A stretch of 64,000 nucleotides of DNA from Flavobacteriales bacterium UBA1531 (GTDB lineage Bacteria; Bacteroidota; Bacteroidia; Flavobacteriales_D; Sanyastnellaceae): the NCBI GenBank assembly GCA_002323795.1, contig DCPZ01000008.1, positions 10,961 to 74,960 on the forward strand, read 5' to 3'. This document shows, piece after piece, positions 18,787 through 27,747 of this stretch (position 1 is the first letter of the stretch; every line of letters begins with the position of its first letter). The notes below the pieces were generated by a model. The model made no database searches. It was not told the DNA's origin and worked only from the letters and a program-made list of their open reading frames with translations. The translations under genes were made by a program, and so were the position numbers.

Positions 18787-19158
18787 ATGGCTGAAACACG
18801 ATACACGGACTCAGACTTGAAGGAATTTCAGAGTTTGATTGACGACAAGCTGAAAACAGCGCGTGAAAATTATGATGAGTTGCAACGTGCTCTTTCGCAT
18901 CAAGATGACAACACGACCCACGATACTTCCCCGACCTTCAAAATGATGGAGGACGGATCGGAAACGATGAGTCGGGAGGAAACGGCCCAATTGGCGGCGC
19001 GTCAAGAAAAATTCATTCGAAACCTAGAGAACGCTTTGCTTCGAATCAAGAATAAGACGTACGGGATTTGCCGCGTTACAGGCAAGTTGATTCCAAAAGA
19101 ACGTTTGCGATTGGTACCTCACGCGACCATGTCCATCGAGGCAAAGAACAAGCAATAA
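18787..19158 (+). CDS. TraR/DksA family protein with degenerate zinc finger
   Basis: A 123-residue coiled-coil protein with a C-terminal DksA-type finger region, YGICRVTGKLIPKERLRLVP. Classical DksA uses four cysteines; here only Cys95 remains in the whole protein, so zinc binding by the normal site is unlikely. The N-terminal two-thirds should form the long coiled coil that enters the RNA polymerase secondary channel. Related Bacteroidota proteins share this cysteine-poor form. It sits between ileS (10 bases) and lspA (19 bases), which is conserved in flavobacteria. A role in transcription control is inferred from the family only. Confidence 0.85.
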   Translation: MAETRYTDSDLKEFQSLIDDKLKTARENYDELQRALSHQDDNTTHDTSPTFKMMEDGSETMSREETAQLAARQEKFIRNLENALLRIKNKTYGICRVTGKLIPKERLRLVPHATMSIEAKNKQ

Positions 19159-19177
19159 AAGACTTAATATCAAAAAA

Positions 19178-19816
19178 TTGTCTAGTCCTAAGTCCCTGTT
19201 AGGTTGGATTTTACTTGTGGTGTTGCCACTGTTGGTGTGCGATCAAGTCATTAAGATATGGATCAAACTCAGTTTTGCAGTTGGGCAAAAAGCTTCCTTT
19301 ATTCCTGGTCTTCTTGAGTTGCAATTCATCGAAAATGAAGGCATGGCTTTTGGCTGGGCATTGCCAGGGGCAGCCGGTAAGTTGGTGCTCACTATCTTCC
19401 GTTTGTTGGCGGCTGTTGGCATTGGATTCTACTTGAATAAACTCATTCGATCTAGGGTGCACAAGGGCTTGTTGGCCTGTGTGTCATTTGTATGGGCGGG
19501 TGCCATCGGAAACATCATCGATAGTGCTGTTTACGGCCAACTCTTTACCCGAAGTTCTTGGGGAATGTTCGCGGATTGGGCTCGAAGCGGCGAAGGCTAC
19601 GCTCCGCTGCTAATGGGCAATGTGGTCGATATGTTTCATTTTGTTGTGCGATGGCCTGCTGGCTTTCCGATCGAATCACTCGCGGGGCGCGAGGTGTTTC
19701 CGCCTATTTGGAATTTGGCCGATGCCGCCATTTCATGCGGAGTCATTTCCATTCTCATTGGACAGCGCGTGTTTTTTCGAGAAGCGGAATCATCACCTGA
19801 AGCAATGGACTCATAA
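19178..19816 (+). CDS. lspA: Lipoprotein signal peptidase
   Basis: Inner-membrane aspartyl protease that cleaves signal peptides of prolipoproteins. The 212 residues include four hydrophobic helices and the family blocks CDQVIKIWIK, ENEGMAFGW, GAIGNIIDS with one catalytic Asp, and GNVVDMFHF plus NLADAAIS with the other. It is longer than proteobacterial LspA, as in other Bacteroidota. The start is TTG 19178 since no ATG or GTG precedes the first helix. It converges on ispG with 34 bases between them. Several predicted lipoproteins in this window would be its substrates. Confidence 0.93.
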   Translation: MSSPKSLLGWILLVVLPLLVCDQVIKIWIKLSFAVGQKASFIPGLLELQFIENEGMAFGWALPGAAGKLVLTIFRLLAAVGIGFYLNKLIRSRVHKGLLACVSFVWAGAIGNIIDSAVYGQLFTRSSWGMFADWARSGEGYAPLLMGNVVDMFHFVVRWPAGFPIESLAGREVFPPIWNLADAAISCGVISILIGQRVFFREAESSPEAMDS

Positions 19817-19850
19817 GCCTTAGGCTCCTATCGCCTGGAACCTACTTCGT

Positions 19851-21788
19851 TTAATTTGCTGCTGGCTCTACCCAATCACCATGTGATCGGATCAAATCTA
19901 CAAGTGCGTCAACGGCGCGGTCCTCAGGAACGTTTCGTTCGACCACCTCTTTTTCCTTGTACAATGTGATTTTCCCGGGGCCAGTTCCTACATAGCCATA
20001 ATCGGCGTCAGCCATTTCCCCAGGTCCATTGACGATGCAGCCCATGATGCCGATTTTTACACCCTTCAAATGCGAAGTTACAGAGCGAATTTTAGCTGTG
20101 GTTTCTTGCAGGTCAAACAGCGTTCTGCCGCAACTTGGGCAACTGATGTATTCTGTTTTGGAGATGCGGGTGCGTGTTGCTTGGAGGATTCCAAAAGCCG
20201 TTGAATTGCGAAGTTGCAGTGAGCTTTGGTTGCTTGCAATCCAAATTCCATCCCCAAACCCGTCCAACAACGGAGCGCCCAAGTCAACGGAAGCAAAAAG
20301 TTGGAATGTCTCGTCATCAATTCCGTCCAATGTTCGGGACAAGATGACCGGGACGTTGCATTTAAGTTGGTCCAAACGCATGCAACAACCTCGCAAATCT
20401 GCCATTGCGTGCTCGTTCGATGGTTCCAACGCCAGCACGATGTCATTGCGCCCATTGATGAGTGCAATAAACTCTTCCGTCAAGTCTTCTCGGTGGGTAC
20501 GAATGAAGTGAACATCCGAAGCGGCTTCAGAATTCCAATCTGCAGCGTTCCACAATGGATAATGGCGCGTTGCTCCCTTCCAGTGAGCGGAATCTTGAAT
20601 CACACCAAGCGTTCCCGGAAGATCAAAGTCAATCTCCTGCTTTCCTGTGTAGATGTAGTCACATGCAAAATCGTCCAAATTCCATTTATCGAGGGGCACA
20701 GAGTACCGATAGCCACAGCCGAAAAGTCTTGCAGGCGTTATCTCCCCGTCACTCAAGTCGTGAACGACAACAGGTACATTTTTCCCTCCAATATTGATGA
20801 CATCTTGCGTGATACGCCGTGCATAGTTGAATGGATTAAAACTCAGAGGAACCGGCTCTTTCAAAGGGGTGAGGCCGCGATTGGAATAACGATTTACGAG
20901 CGTTCGTGCGACGGGTAGCTCTGCTTCTGGAGCTTCAGTGAGAGATACACGAATCGTATCGCCCAATCCGTCTTCAAGCAGCGCTCCAATGCCCACGGCG
21001 CTTTTGATCCGGCCGTCTTCTCCATCTCCGGCTTCTGTGACGCCTAGATGAAGGGGGTAATTCATGCCATCTGAATCCATGCGTGCGACGAGCAGGCGAT
21101 AGGCCTGCACCATCACTTGCGGATTTGATGCCTTCATGCTAATGACGATTTCATGGTAATCGTGCTTGCGGCAGATTCGAAGGAATTCCAATGCGCTTTC
21201 AACCATGCCCATCGGCGTATCTCCATAGCGACTGAGAATGCGATCAGACAGGGATCCATGATTGGTCCCGATTCGCATTGCGCGCCCAAGCTGTTTGCAT
21301 TTTAGGACGAGTGGCGTGAACCGTGTTTCAATTCGATTGAGCTCAGCGGCGTATGATTCATCGGTGTATTCGATTTCCTCAAACTTTTTCTTGTCTGCAT
21401 AATTTCCCGGATTCACCCGAATTTTCTCGACGTGATCAGCCGCTACTTCAGCCGCTTTCGGCGTGAAGTGAATGTCTGCCACAAGCGGCACGTGTTTTTG
21501 TGCGTTATGCAATTCTGCGGCAATGCTGCCTAGAGCTTCAGCTTCCCTTTTCGAAGGTGCCGTAATCCTGACTAACTCGCTTCCTGCATTCACCATGCGG
21601 ATGCTCTCGTCCACGGTTTTCTGGATGTCGAGCGTGTCAGCAGTGGTCATCGATTGAATGCGAATGGGGGCCTCTCCCCCCAAGGTCAATGCGCCGACAT
21701 TGATTTGCCTTGAAACGCGCCTGCGGTAGTTGAACCAATCAACATTGAGGTGGTCTGAATGGGTGTCAGGGTGGGCGTTGTGTTCCAT
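19851..21788 (-). CDS. ispG: 4-hydroxy-3-methylbut-2-en-1-yl diphosphate synthase, large form
   Basis: Reduces methylerythritol cyclodiphosphate to HMBDP in the MEP isoprenoid pathway, using a [4Fe-4S] cluster. The 645-residue protein has an N-terminal TIM-barrel domain with IQSMTTADT, a large inserted middle domain of about 270 residues, and a C-terminal cluster domain with cysteines in SCPSCGRTLFD and GIMGCIVNGPGE. This three-domain layout is the plant, chlamydial and Bacteroidota form. ATG 21788 is chosen; the frame is open to 21962, but that part lies beyond the promoter box and overlaps recO. dxs of the same pathway is at 36-38 kb. Confidence 0.95.
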   Translation of the reverse strand: MEHNAHPDTHSDHLNVDWFNYRRRVSRQINVGALTLGGEAPIRIQSMTTADTLDIQKTVDESIRMVNAGSELVRITAPSKREAEALGSIAAELHNAQKHVPLVADIHFTPKAAEVAADHVEKIRVNPGNYADKKKFEEIEYTDESYAAELNRIETRFTPLVLKCKQLGRAMRIGTNHGSLSDRILSRYGDTPMGMVESALEFLRICRKHDYHEIVISMKASNPQVMVQAYRLLVARMDSDGMNYPLHLGVTEAGDGEDGRIKSAVGIGALLEDGLGDTIRVSLTEAPEAELPVARTLVNRYSNRGLTPLKEPVPLSFNPFNYARRITQDVINIGGKNVPVVVHDLSDGEITPARLFGCGYRYSVPLDKWNLDDFACDYIYTGKQEIDFDLPGTLGVIQDSAHWKGATRHYPLWNAADWNSEAASDVHFIRTHREDLTEEFIALINGRNDIVLALEPSNEHAMADLRGCCMRLDQLKCNVPVILSRTLDGIDDETFQLFASVDLGAPLLDGFGDGIWIASNQSSLQLRNSTAFGILQATRTRISKTEYISCPSCGRTLFDLQETTAKIRSVTSHLKGVKIGIMGCIVNGPGEMADADYGYVGTGPGKITLYKEKEVVERNVPEDRAVDALVDLIRSHGDWVEPAAN

Positions 21789-21804
21789 GGTTCGGTTTGC
21801 TCTG

Positions 21805-21812
21805 CTAAGGTA
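21805..21812 (-). promoter_or_regulatory. Likely -7 box of ispG promoter
   Basis: TACCTTAG on the minus strand, one mismatch from TAnnTTTG and the same variant as before mlaE and ricT. It ends 16 bases before the ispG ATG and supports that start over upstream ones. Confidence 0.45.
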
Positions 21813-21918
21813 ACCGAAGCGAGGCAAGAATTGTTGGAGTACAGCGATTCGAATTGTCCACGGTTGAAGAGTAATTTTACGAAACGGAACGGACTCACCA
21901 ACCCACAATTCTATCCAT

Positions 21919-22653
21919 TTGCCTTCCATCCAAAACGAAACGGATTCAGCAGTTGTTCTCACGAGTCGTCCTTATAGCGACGGCAAGCGGGTAGTGCGCG
22001 TCATGAGCCGTTCACACGGCATCATTGCCCTTTGGGTGAATGAAGGACGGGGCAAGAGTCGCAGGATTGCCATGTGGCACGCGGGTGCGGTCTTGGAGTT
22101 GAGCGGGATGAACCGAAAAGGCTCTGAGGGATTGGTTCGTTTTCGAGAAGTGAGAAGAACAGTCGTTTTGGATGGTGTTATCCGTGATCCTCGTCGCAGT
22201 GCAATAGTCTTTTTCATTTGCGAGGTCATCGAAAAAACCATACCTGAGGAGACGCCGCATCCAGAGGTACATGATTTGATGGCCCAGTTCATTCTTGAAA
22301 TTGAATCGAGCTCATCATTGGGTTGGATTCATGCGGCTTTCTTAGGTCGGTTGATTCGAACCCTCGGCATCGCCCCCGTTTCACCTGACTCGCAAAGTTT
22401 GAAGTCATTGGATCTACAATCAGGCGATTGGAATTTTGAAATGGGCTTGGAAAAGGAATCCTTGGAGAGGAACATTGCGGAAGGATTTATGGCATTTTTG
22501 GAACGTGACGCAACCATTCCGGAAATGTGGTCGGTTGCGGACCGAAAGCGCTTGATTCTCGGCCAAGTCCGCTACCTTCAGCATCAATTGGGGACCATGC
22601 GCGAAATCAAGAGCTACGCAGTGTTGGAAGCTGTGTTTGATAATGAACGATAG
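21919..22653 (+). CDS. recO: DNA repair protein RecO
   Basis: Mediates RecA loading in the RecFOR recombination pathway. The 244-residue protein shows the RecO N-terminal OB-fold pattern VVLTSRPYSDGKRVVRVMSRSHGIIALWV, split here by no gaps, and a helical C-terminal domain. The zinc-finger cysteines of some RecO proteins are absent. The start is uncertain: TTG 21919 is the only usual start codon ahead of the conserved VVLTSRPYSDG. It is divergent from ispG. The TonB receptor gene overlaps or follows its 3' end immediately. Confidence 0.85.
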   Translation: MPSIQNETDSAVVLTSRPYSDGKRVVRVMSRSHGIIALWVNEGRGKSRRIAMWHAGAVLELSGMNRKGSEGLVRFREVRRTVVLDGVIRDPRRSAIVFFICEVIEKTIPEETPHPEVHDLMAQFILEIESSSSLGWIHAAFLGRLIRTLGIAPVSPDSQSLKSLDLQSGDWNFEMGLEKESLERNIAEGFMAFLERDATIPEMWSVADRKRLILGQVRYLQHQLGTMREIKSYAVLEAVFDNER

Positions 22654-22690
22654 CGGCGTGTTTGGCGCGATTTTTGACATCACCAGCGAC

Positions 22691-25273
22691 ATGAGGCGGA
22701 GCAGTCGGCAACAAATAAGAAGCAAATGCTACGCAGTGCTCATGGCATTGAACCTGCTAGGAGCATTGCCAGGGGTTATGGTCGCTCAAGGGGATGCCCC
22801 TCAAGCACCTCTCGACCAGCGTAGCTTGGAATCTGAAGTTGCGTCTGACGACAGTCTTATTCACACGAGGCAACTCAAGCAGCTCAAGGCAGTCGCCTCT
22901 GATGGGTTTACGCCGGTTCCTTTTGCAGTGGTTCTAAATAAAAATACAGGGCAACAAGCATTGACGAATGTCAATGGACAGGCGACCGTTTGGCGGACCA
23001 TGGCTTCGGACACATTGCTGATTCGAAGCGTTGGTTTTTTGGACAAACTCATTTTCCCTGGTCAATCCTTGTCCGCGACTGTCCGCCTAGTTGAGGACTT
23101 GATTAGTCTACAAACGGCACAAGTCGTGAGCGAGGGTTTGGTGGATGCGAACAGCGCTTCGCTGTCCACGAAAGCGATGGCAATCCCGAGCATAAAAAGT
23201 GAGGTGATTCGTTTGGAGGTTCCACAGACAGCTGCGGAACTGCTCTGGTCAACAGGTTCTGTATTGGTCCAGCAAAGTCAGCAAGGAGGGGGGTCTCCTA
23301 TCATTCGTGGGTTTGAAGCGAATCGAATTTTGCTGGTTGTAGATGGCGTTCGCATGAACAATGCGATCTATCGCAGCGGCCACATACAAAATGCAATTAC
23401 CGTGGATCCCAATGTCCTGCAAAGGACAGATGTATTGCTCGGCCCACACAGTATTTTGTTTGGCAGTGATGCCCTCGGTGGAGTCATTCACTATCATACC
23501 CGTACACCAAGATTGGGGACAAATGATGTTCAAGTCAACGCATCTGGAGCCTACAGATCGCCCAATCAAAGTCAGACTGGGCATGCAGATGTTGAAATTT
23601 CAAGGGAGCGCTGGGGAAGCATTACTTCCGTGACGCGCTCGGAGTATGGTGACTTGCGCATGGGTAAGTGGCGCCATCATGGTGACGCCACGTGGGGATT
23701 GGACACCGTTTTTGTAGCACGAGGGGATTCAACGGATGTTGTGCATATCAACAATAATCCCAATGTTCAGAAAGGTTCGGGTTATTCCCAATGGGATTTT
23801 TTGCAGAAAATCAGGATTCGGTTGCCCGAAGCGATGCTCGACTTGAACGTTCAAAAAAGCTTGAGTAGCGATATTCCACGCTATGATGTCTCAGCTGAAT
23901 ACGCGGGTGAACAATTGAAATGGGCTGAGTGGAACTACGGTCCACAGCAACGCACCATGGCCTCCGCGCGCTATACGCGTTCATTGTCACGCTGGAATGT
24001 CCAGTGGCAATCGCTGCTGGCTTATCAAAAAGTAGAGGAGTCTCGTATCAAGCGTCGCTTTGGATCTGATTGGCGCGAGAGTCAAGTAGAGCAAGTATCC
24101 GTCTTAAATGGTTTTTCAACTTTTCAAAAGTCTTGGTACAACGGTGTGAAGCTTACTGCAGGGGTCAGTGGTTCGTTCGATTCGGTTCGATCAGAAGCAT
24201 TCCAAACCCTCGCATATCCATCAGATTCACTACCGGAAGATGCCGCTAATCAACGATATCCAATGGACACGCGCTATCCAAATGGTGGCAGTAGCATGGG
24301 CACCAGTGCTTTGTTTGCAACGGGAGTTTGGGACATCAGTCAGCATCAAATCGCCGGCGGTATTCGCTGGAGCCGATCACGATTGGACGCGGCATTTGAA
24401 CCGACATCTTCGTTTGTTCTCCCTTTCGAAAACGTGCACATGACGAATGGAGCCGTAACCGGCGGAATATCGGACCGATGGACCAGTCATAACCGGGAGT
24501 GGTCAACCAATACTTCTTTTTCAACGGGATTTCGTCATCCCAATATTGACGATATGGGCAAGGTGCGCGAAAAGGGCGGCTTTGTTCTGGTTCCAAACGA
24601 TTCTTTGCGGCCTGAATACTTGTACAGTTTGGAGCAGTCTCTGCAATGGGATTTGGGGGGGAGGCAAGAACTTCTCGTTACAGCTAGCGCGTTCGCTTCA
24701 CGACTGAACGATGCAATTGTCCCACAAAATGCTTTGCTCGGAGGCTCAGAGCTGTTTTTCATTGACGGCGATTCTGCTCGTGTTCAGACACATGTCAACG
24801 CCAGTCATGCTCACATTGGAGGATTGCGAGCAGAGCTGCAAGCGAAGCTGACCCCTTCGTGGAATTTGCAAGGAGCTCTGAATTGGACAAGAGGAAATCA
24901 ATTCATTCCTGACGCCGATACAGGTGAGAAGGCCAAGCGGCCTATGGCTCATATTCCGCCCATGTTTGGTCGGGTTGCCACTCACTACAAAGGAAGGCGA
25001 TGGACATTGGAGTGTTACGTGTTGTTCAGTGGTTCTAAGTCAGCGGAGCGCTTTGGGCCTTATGCCACGGACAACTTGGATTTGATGCTGCCAGATGAAG
25101 GGGGCGCGCCTTCTTGGTGGACATTGAATGGTGAATTCAGTTTTGAATTGCACCCCAAATTGGAATGGCGGTGCGGTGTGCGCAATGTCATGGACATGCA
25201 TTACCGGGTATTCGCAAGTGGCATCAGTGCGCCGGGTCGTGGCTTCTATACTTCTTTGCACACTGCATTTTAG
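22691..25273 (+). CDS. TonB-dependent outer membrane receptor (heme-receptor-like)
   Basis: Outer-membrane beta-barrel importer of 860 residues from ATG 22691, which gives a signal peptide ending near VMVAQG. A short carboxypeptidase-regulatory-like domain comes first (about 55-135). The plug domain follows, with SPIIRGFEANRILLVVDGVRMNN, IYRSGHIQN and LFGSDALGGVIH. The SDIPRYD segment and the plug are typical of Bacteroidota receptors related to hemoglobin or heme receptors; the ligand is uncertain. The barrel ends in a terminal Phe. ATG 22643, inside recO, is an alternative start with a weak box (TGTGTTTG) three bases ahead. It sits between recO and holB, both cytoplasmic DNA-metabolism genes. 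Confidence 0.87.
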   Translation: MRRSSRQQIRSKCYAVLMALNLLGALPGVMVAQGDAPQAPLDQRSLESEVASDDSLIHTRQLKQLKAVASDGFTPVPFAVVLNKNTGQQALTNVNGQATVWRTMASDTLLIRSVGFLDKLIFPGQSLSATVRLVEDLISLQTAQVVSEGLVDANSASLSTKAMAIPSIKSEVIRLEVPQTAAELLWSTGSVLVQQSQQGGGSPIIRGFEANRILLVVDGVRMNNAIYRSGHIQNAITVDPNVLQRTDVLLGPHSILFGSDALGGVIHYHTRTPRLGTNDVQVNASGAYRSPNQSQTGHADVEISRERWGSITSVTRSEYGDLRMGKWRHHGDATWGLDTVFVARGDSTDVVHINNNPNVQKGSGYSQWDFLQKIRIRLPEAMLDLNVQKSLSSDIPRYDVSAEYAGEQLKWAEWNYGPQQRTMASARYTRSLSRWNVQWQSLLAYQKVEESRIKRRFGSDWRESQVEQVSVLNGFSTFQKSWYNGVKLTAGVSGSFDSVRSEAFQTLAYPSDSLPEDAANQRYPMDTRYPNGGSSMGTSALFATGVWDISQHQIAGGIRWSRSRLDAAFEPTSSFVLPFENVHMTNGAVTGGISDRWTSHNREWSTNTSFSTGFRHPNIDDMGKVREKGGFVLVPNDSLRPEYLYSLEQSLQWDLGGRQELLVTASAFASRLNDAIVPQNALLGGSELFFIDGDSARVQTHVNASHAHIGGLRAELQAKLTPSWNLQGALNWTRGNQFIPDADTGEKAKRPMAHIPPMFGRVATHYKGRRWTLECYVLFSGSKSAERFGPYATDNLDLMLPDEGGAPSWWTLNGEFSFELHPKLEWRCGVRNVMDMHYRVFASGISAPGRGFYTSLHTAF

Positions 25274-25291
25274 GCCGGCATCATTTCAGGT

Positions 25292-25299
25292 TAACTTCG
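25292..25299 (+). promoter_or_regulatory. -7 box of holB promoter, leaderless geometry
   Basis: TAACTTCG, one mismatch from TAnnTTTG, ends exactly four bases before the holB ATG. This is the clearest TTCG variant in the window. Confidence 0.5.
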
Positions 25300-25303
25300 T
25301 CAC

Positions 25304-26431
25304 ATGCGATTTGAAGCGATCATCGGGCATGATAAAATTGGTTCAAAGCTCCGCGCTGGGGTTCAAAATGGACGTGTTGCTCATGCGCAATTGTTTAACG
25401 GTCCTGAAGGATCGGGTGCTCTATCGTTGGCATTGGCATACGCGCGCTACTTGCATTGTCAAAAACCATCTGAGACAGATGCTTGTGGGACTTGTACTTC
25501 TTGCAGACAGTATGATTCACTGCAGCATCCGGACTTGCATTGGTCCTTTCCGTTTTTTAAAAAAGACGGTTCGGAGCAATCCACTACACGGCCATTTCAA
25601 AATGCCTGGCGGGAACGTGTCCTTGATGATTCCTATTTTGGATTGGAAGAATGGTTGGGTACGATAGGCGCAGATAAAAAGCAATTATTCATCAGTGTCC
25701 AAGAGGCCTTGGAGTTGAATCGTAAATTGGGATTGAAGTCTTTTCAAGGCGGTTGGAAGGTGTTGATCCTGTGGTTGCCAGAAACCATGCGCGTGGATAC
25801 AGCGAATAAGATGTTGAAATTGATTGAGGAGCCCACAGACAAAACCGTAATGTTGTTTGTCAGTGAACAAGCGAATCAGTTGCTTGCTACGATTCGTTCA
25901 CGCGTGCAGATGATTCAGGTGCCTCGCCTTTCTGATGAAGAAGCTGCATTGGGGATGAATGAGCGTTATGGCATTGACTTGGAGCAAGCAAGGCAATGGA
26001 CACACGTCACCGAAGGCAATGTTGCTGCTGCGATGCGCATGCAACATTCGGGGGGATCAGAAATTGATCGGGATTTGTTCATCCATTGGATGCGGTCATG
26101 TTATGCACAAGAAACGCCCAAAACAGTTGCCTTGGCGGATGATTTTGCCAAGCCTGGGCGGGAGTCCATGAAACGCTTCCTGCTTTACGCTTTGCACATG
26201 GTTCGGCAGTGCATTGTAGGCAATTATGGAGCACAAAGTTTGGTGCGGTTGACTGCTCCCGAGCGTGCGTTTGCAGAAAAATTTGCACCTTTCATTCACC
26301 ATGGAAATGCCATAGACATACAGCAACTGCTTGAAAATGCTCACCGTGACATCGCAGGAAATGTAAATGGAAAGTTGGTCTTCCTCGATTTAAGTGCTCG
26401 AGTGAGCGTTTTGCTTCGGAAGCCAACCTGA
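25304..26431 (+). CDS. holB: DNA polymerase III delta' subunit (clamp loader)
   Basis: Part of the clamp-loader complex that puts the sliding clamp on DNA. The 375-residue protein has an AAA+ domain beginning IIGHDKIGSKLRAGV. Its P-loop is degenerate, GPEGSGALS, with the lysine of a working Walker A missing, as expected for delta'. A zinc-module pattern CGTCTSC follows near residue 65. The sensor-1 region reads NKMLKLIEEPTDKTVMLFVS. ricT follows 20 bases after the stop, and holB-ricT-gldH is a conserved Bacteroidota gene order. Confidence 0.9.
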   Translation: MRFEAIIGHDKIGSKLRAGVQNGRVAHAQLFNGPEGSGALSLALAYARYLHCQKPSETDACGTCTSCRQYDSLQHPDLHWSFPFFKKDGSEQSTTRPFQNAWRERVLDDSYFGLEEWLGTIGADKKQLFISVQEALELNRKLGLKSFQGGWKVLILWLPETMRVDTANKMLKLIEEPTDKTVMLFVSEQANQLLATIRSRVQMIQVPRLSDEEAALGMNERYGIDLEQARQWTHVTEGNVAAAMRMQHSGGSEIDRDLFIHWMRSCYAQETPKTVALADDFAKPGRESMKRFLLYALHMVRQCIVGNYGAQSLVRLTAPERAFAEKFAPFIHHGNAIDIQQLLENAHRDIAGNVNGKLVFLDLSARVSVLLRKPT

Positions 26432-26438
26432 AGGGATG

Positions 26439-26446
26439 TATCTTAG
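26439..26446 (+). promoter_or_regulatory. Likely -7 box of ricT promoter, near-leaderless
   Basis: TATCTTAG, one mismatch from TAnnTTTG, ends five bases before the ricT ATG. The geometry matches that before other genes. Confidence 0.45.
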
Positions 26447-26451
26447 GGGTC

Positions 26452-27747
26452 ATGAGTTGTAGCAATTGCAGAAATGGAACAGACGGCACACCACGGGGGT
26501 GCAAGAGCAATGGAAATTGTGGTGTAGGCGGATGTGGTCCTTTGACTGTATTTGACTGGCTCGAAGGCGTGGCCTTGCCTACGGGACAGACCGCTTTTGA
26601 CGTGGTAGAAGTGAGGTTTAAGGCCAACCGAAAGGGATTCTATCGAAGATCTTCTCAACTTGAAATTCAAGTTGGAGACGTCGTGGCAGTGGATGCTGAC
26701 CACGGATTCGATGTCGGTGTCGTGAGCTTGCGAGGTGAGTTGGTCAAGGCACAGATGAGTGCAAAGCGCGTGAAGGACGACCATGAAATTCGAAAAGTTT
26801 CCCGGAAAGCCACTCAAGAAGACATCGATACGTGGCAGAAAGCGAGTATGCGAGAAGCGGATACCATCTCAAAATCCCGCAAAATCATCAGAGACCTGGG
26901 TTTACAAATGAAATTGGCGGATGTCGAATTTCAGGGCGACAATAAAAAAGCGACCTTTTACTACACTGCTGAGGTGCGTGTGGATTTCAGACTATTGGTT
27001 CGTGATTTAGCTGCTGCCTTCGGCATTCGTGTTGAGATGCGGCAAATTGGCGCGCGGCAGGAGGCCGCTCGGGTGGGTGGAATCGGTGTATGTGGTCGGG
27101 AGCTTTGTTGTTCCAGTTGGCTCAAAGATTTCCGAAGCGTGAGTACCTCGGCAGCGCGGTACCAACAAATGTCCTTGAACCCCCAAAAGCTGGCCGGACA
27201 ATGCGGCAAGCTCAAATGTTGTTTGAATTTTGAGTTGGATCAGTATGTTGAGGCTGTAAGTGAATTTCCTTCTCCCAACACAAAAATTAAATTGAAAGAG
27301 GGCAGAGCGTTTGTCTTTAAAATGGACATCTTCAAACGTTTGGTCTACTTGAATGCCCCCGATGGGGTTGGAAACGGACCTGTGGCAGTAAGCCTCGAGG
27401 ATATGAAGGAGTTGATGGCGATGAACGAGCGTGGGGAGTATCCAGCAAATCTTAAGGGCTTTGTGCAAGTTGACGAGCCGGACGAAGTGGATGAAGTTTA
27501 CTCCAATGTAGTGGGTCAGGACAGTGTGACACGTTTTGATGAACGCAAGCGAAGTCGCAAGAAGCGATCGGGTCGTCGGAATCAAGGAAAGAGGCGTCCC
27601 AATTCGGATGCTCCGAAGCAGTCGACAGGAGGAGCAAAGGCTTCTCAGGGAGAGGCCAAGCCGAATGGAGATAAACCGAACCGTAACAAGCGTCGACCAA
27701 ATAAGCGACGTTCTCCAAAGGCACCAAACTCCGATGCATCCAGTTAA
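26452..27747 (+). CDS. ricT: PSP1 domain protein, RicT/YaaT-like
   Basis: A 431-residue protein of the PSP1 C-terminal domain family. In Bacillus the homologue RicT (YaaT) is part of an iron-sulfur complex that stimulates RNase Y-dependent mRNA maturation. The core (about 40-300) has the paired cysteine motifs GVCGRELCCSSW and GQCGKLKCCLNF. The N-terminus is also cysteine-rich, starting SCSNC. The last 85 residues are very basic, rich in Lys, Arg, Asn and Ser, and probably disordered, which suggests RNA binding. gldH begins directly after the stop codon. Whether it acts on RNA in this organism is inference. Confidence 0.87.
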   Translation: MSCSNCRNGTDGTPRGCKSNGNCGVGGCGPLTVFDWLEGVALPTGQTAFDVVEVRFKANRKGFYRRSSQLEIQVGDVVAVDADHGFDVGVVSLRGELVKAQMSAKRVKDDHEIRKVSRKATQEDIDTWQKASMREADTISKSRKIIRDLGLQMKLADVEFQGDNKKATFYYTAEVRVDFRLLVRDLAAAFGIRVEMRQIGARQEAARVGGIGVCGRELCCSSWLKDFRSVSTSAARYQQMSLNPQKLAGQCGKLKCCLNFELDQYVEAVSEFPSPNTKIKLKEGRAFVFKMDIFKRLVYLNAPDGVGNGPVAVSLEDMKELMAMNERGEYPANLKGFVQVDEPDEVDEVYSNVVGQDSVTRFDERKRSRKKRSGRRNQGKRRPNSDAPKQSTGGAKASQGEAKPNGDKPNRNKRRPNKRRSPKAPNSDASS

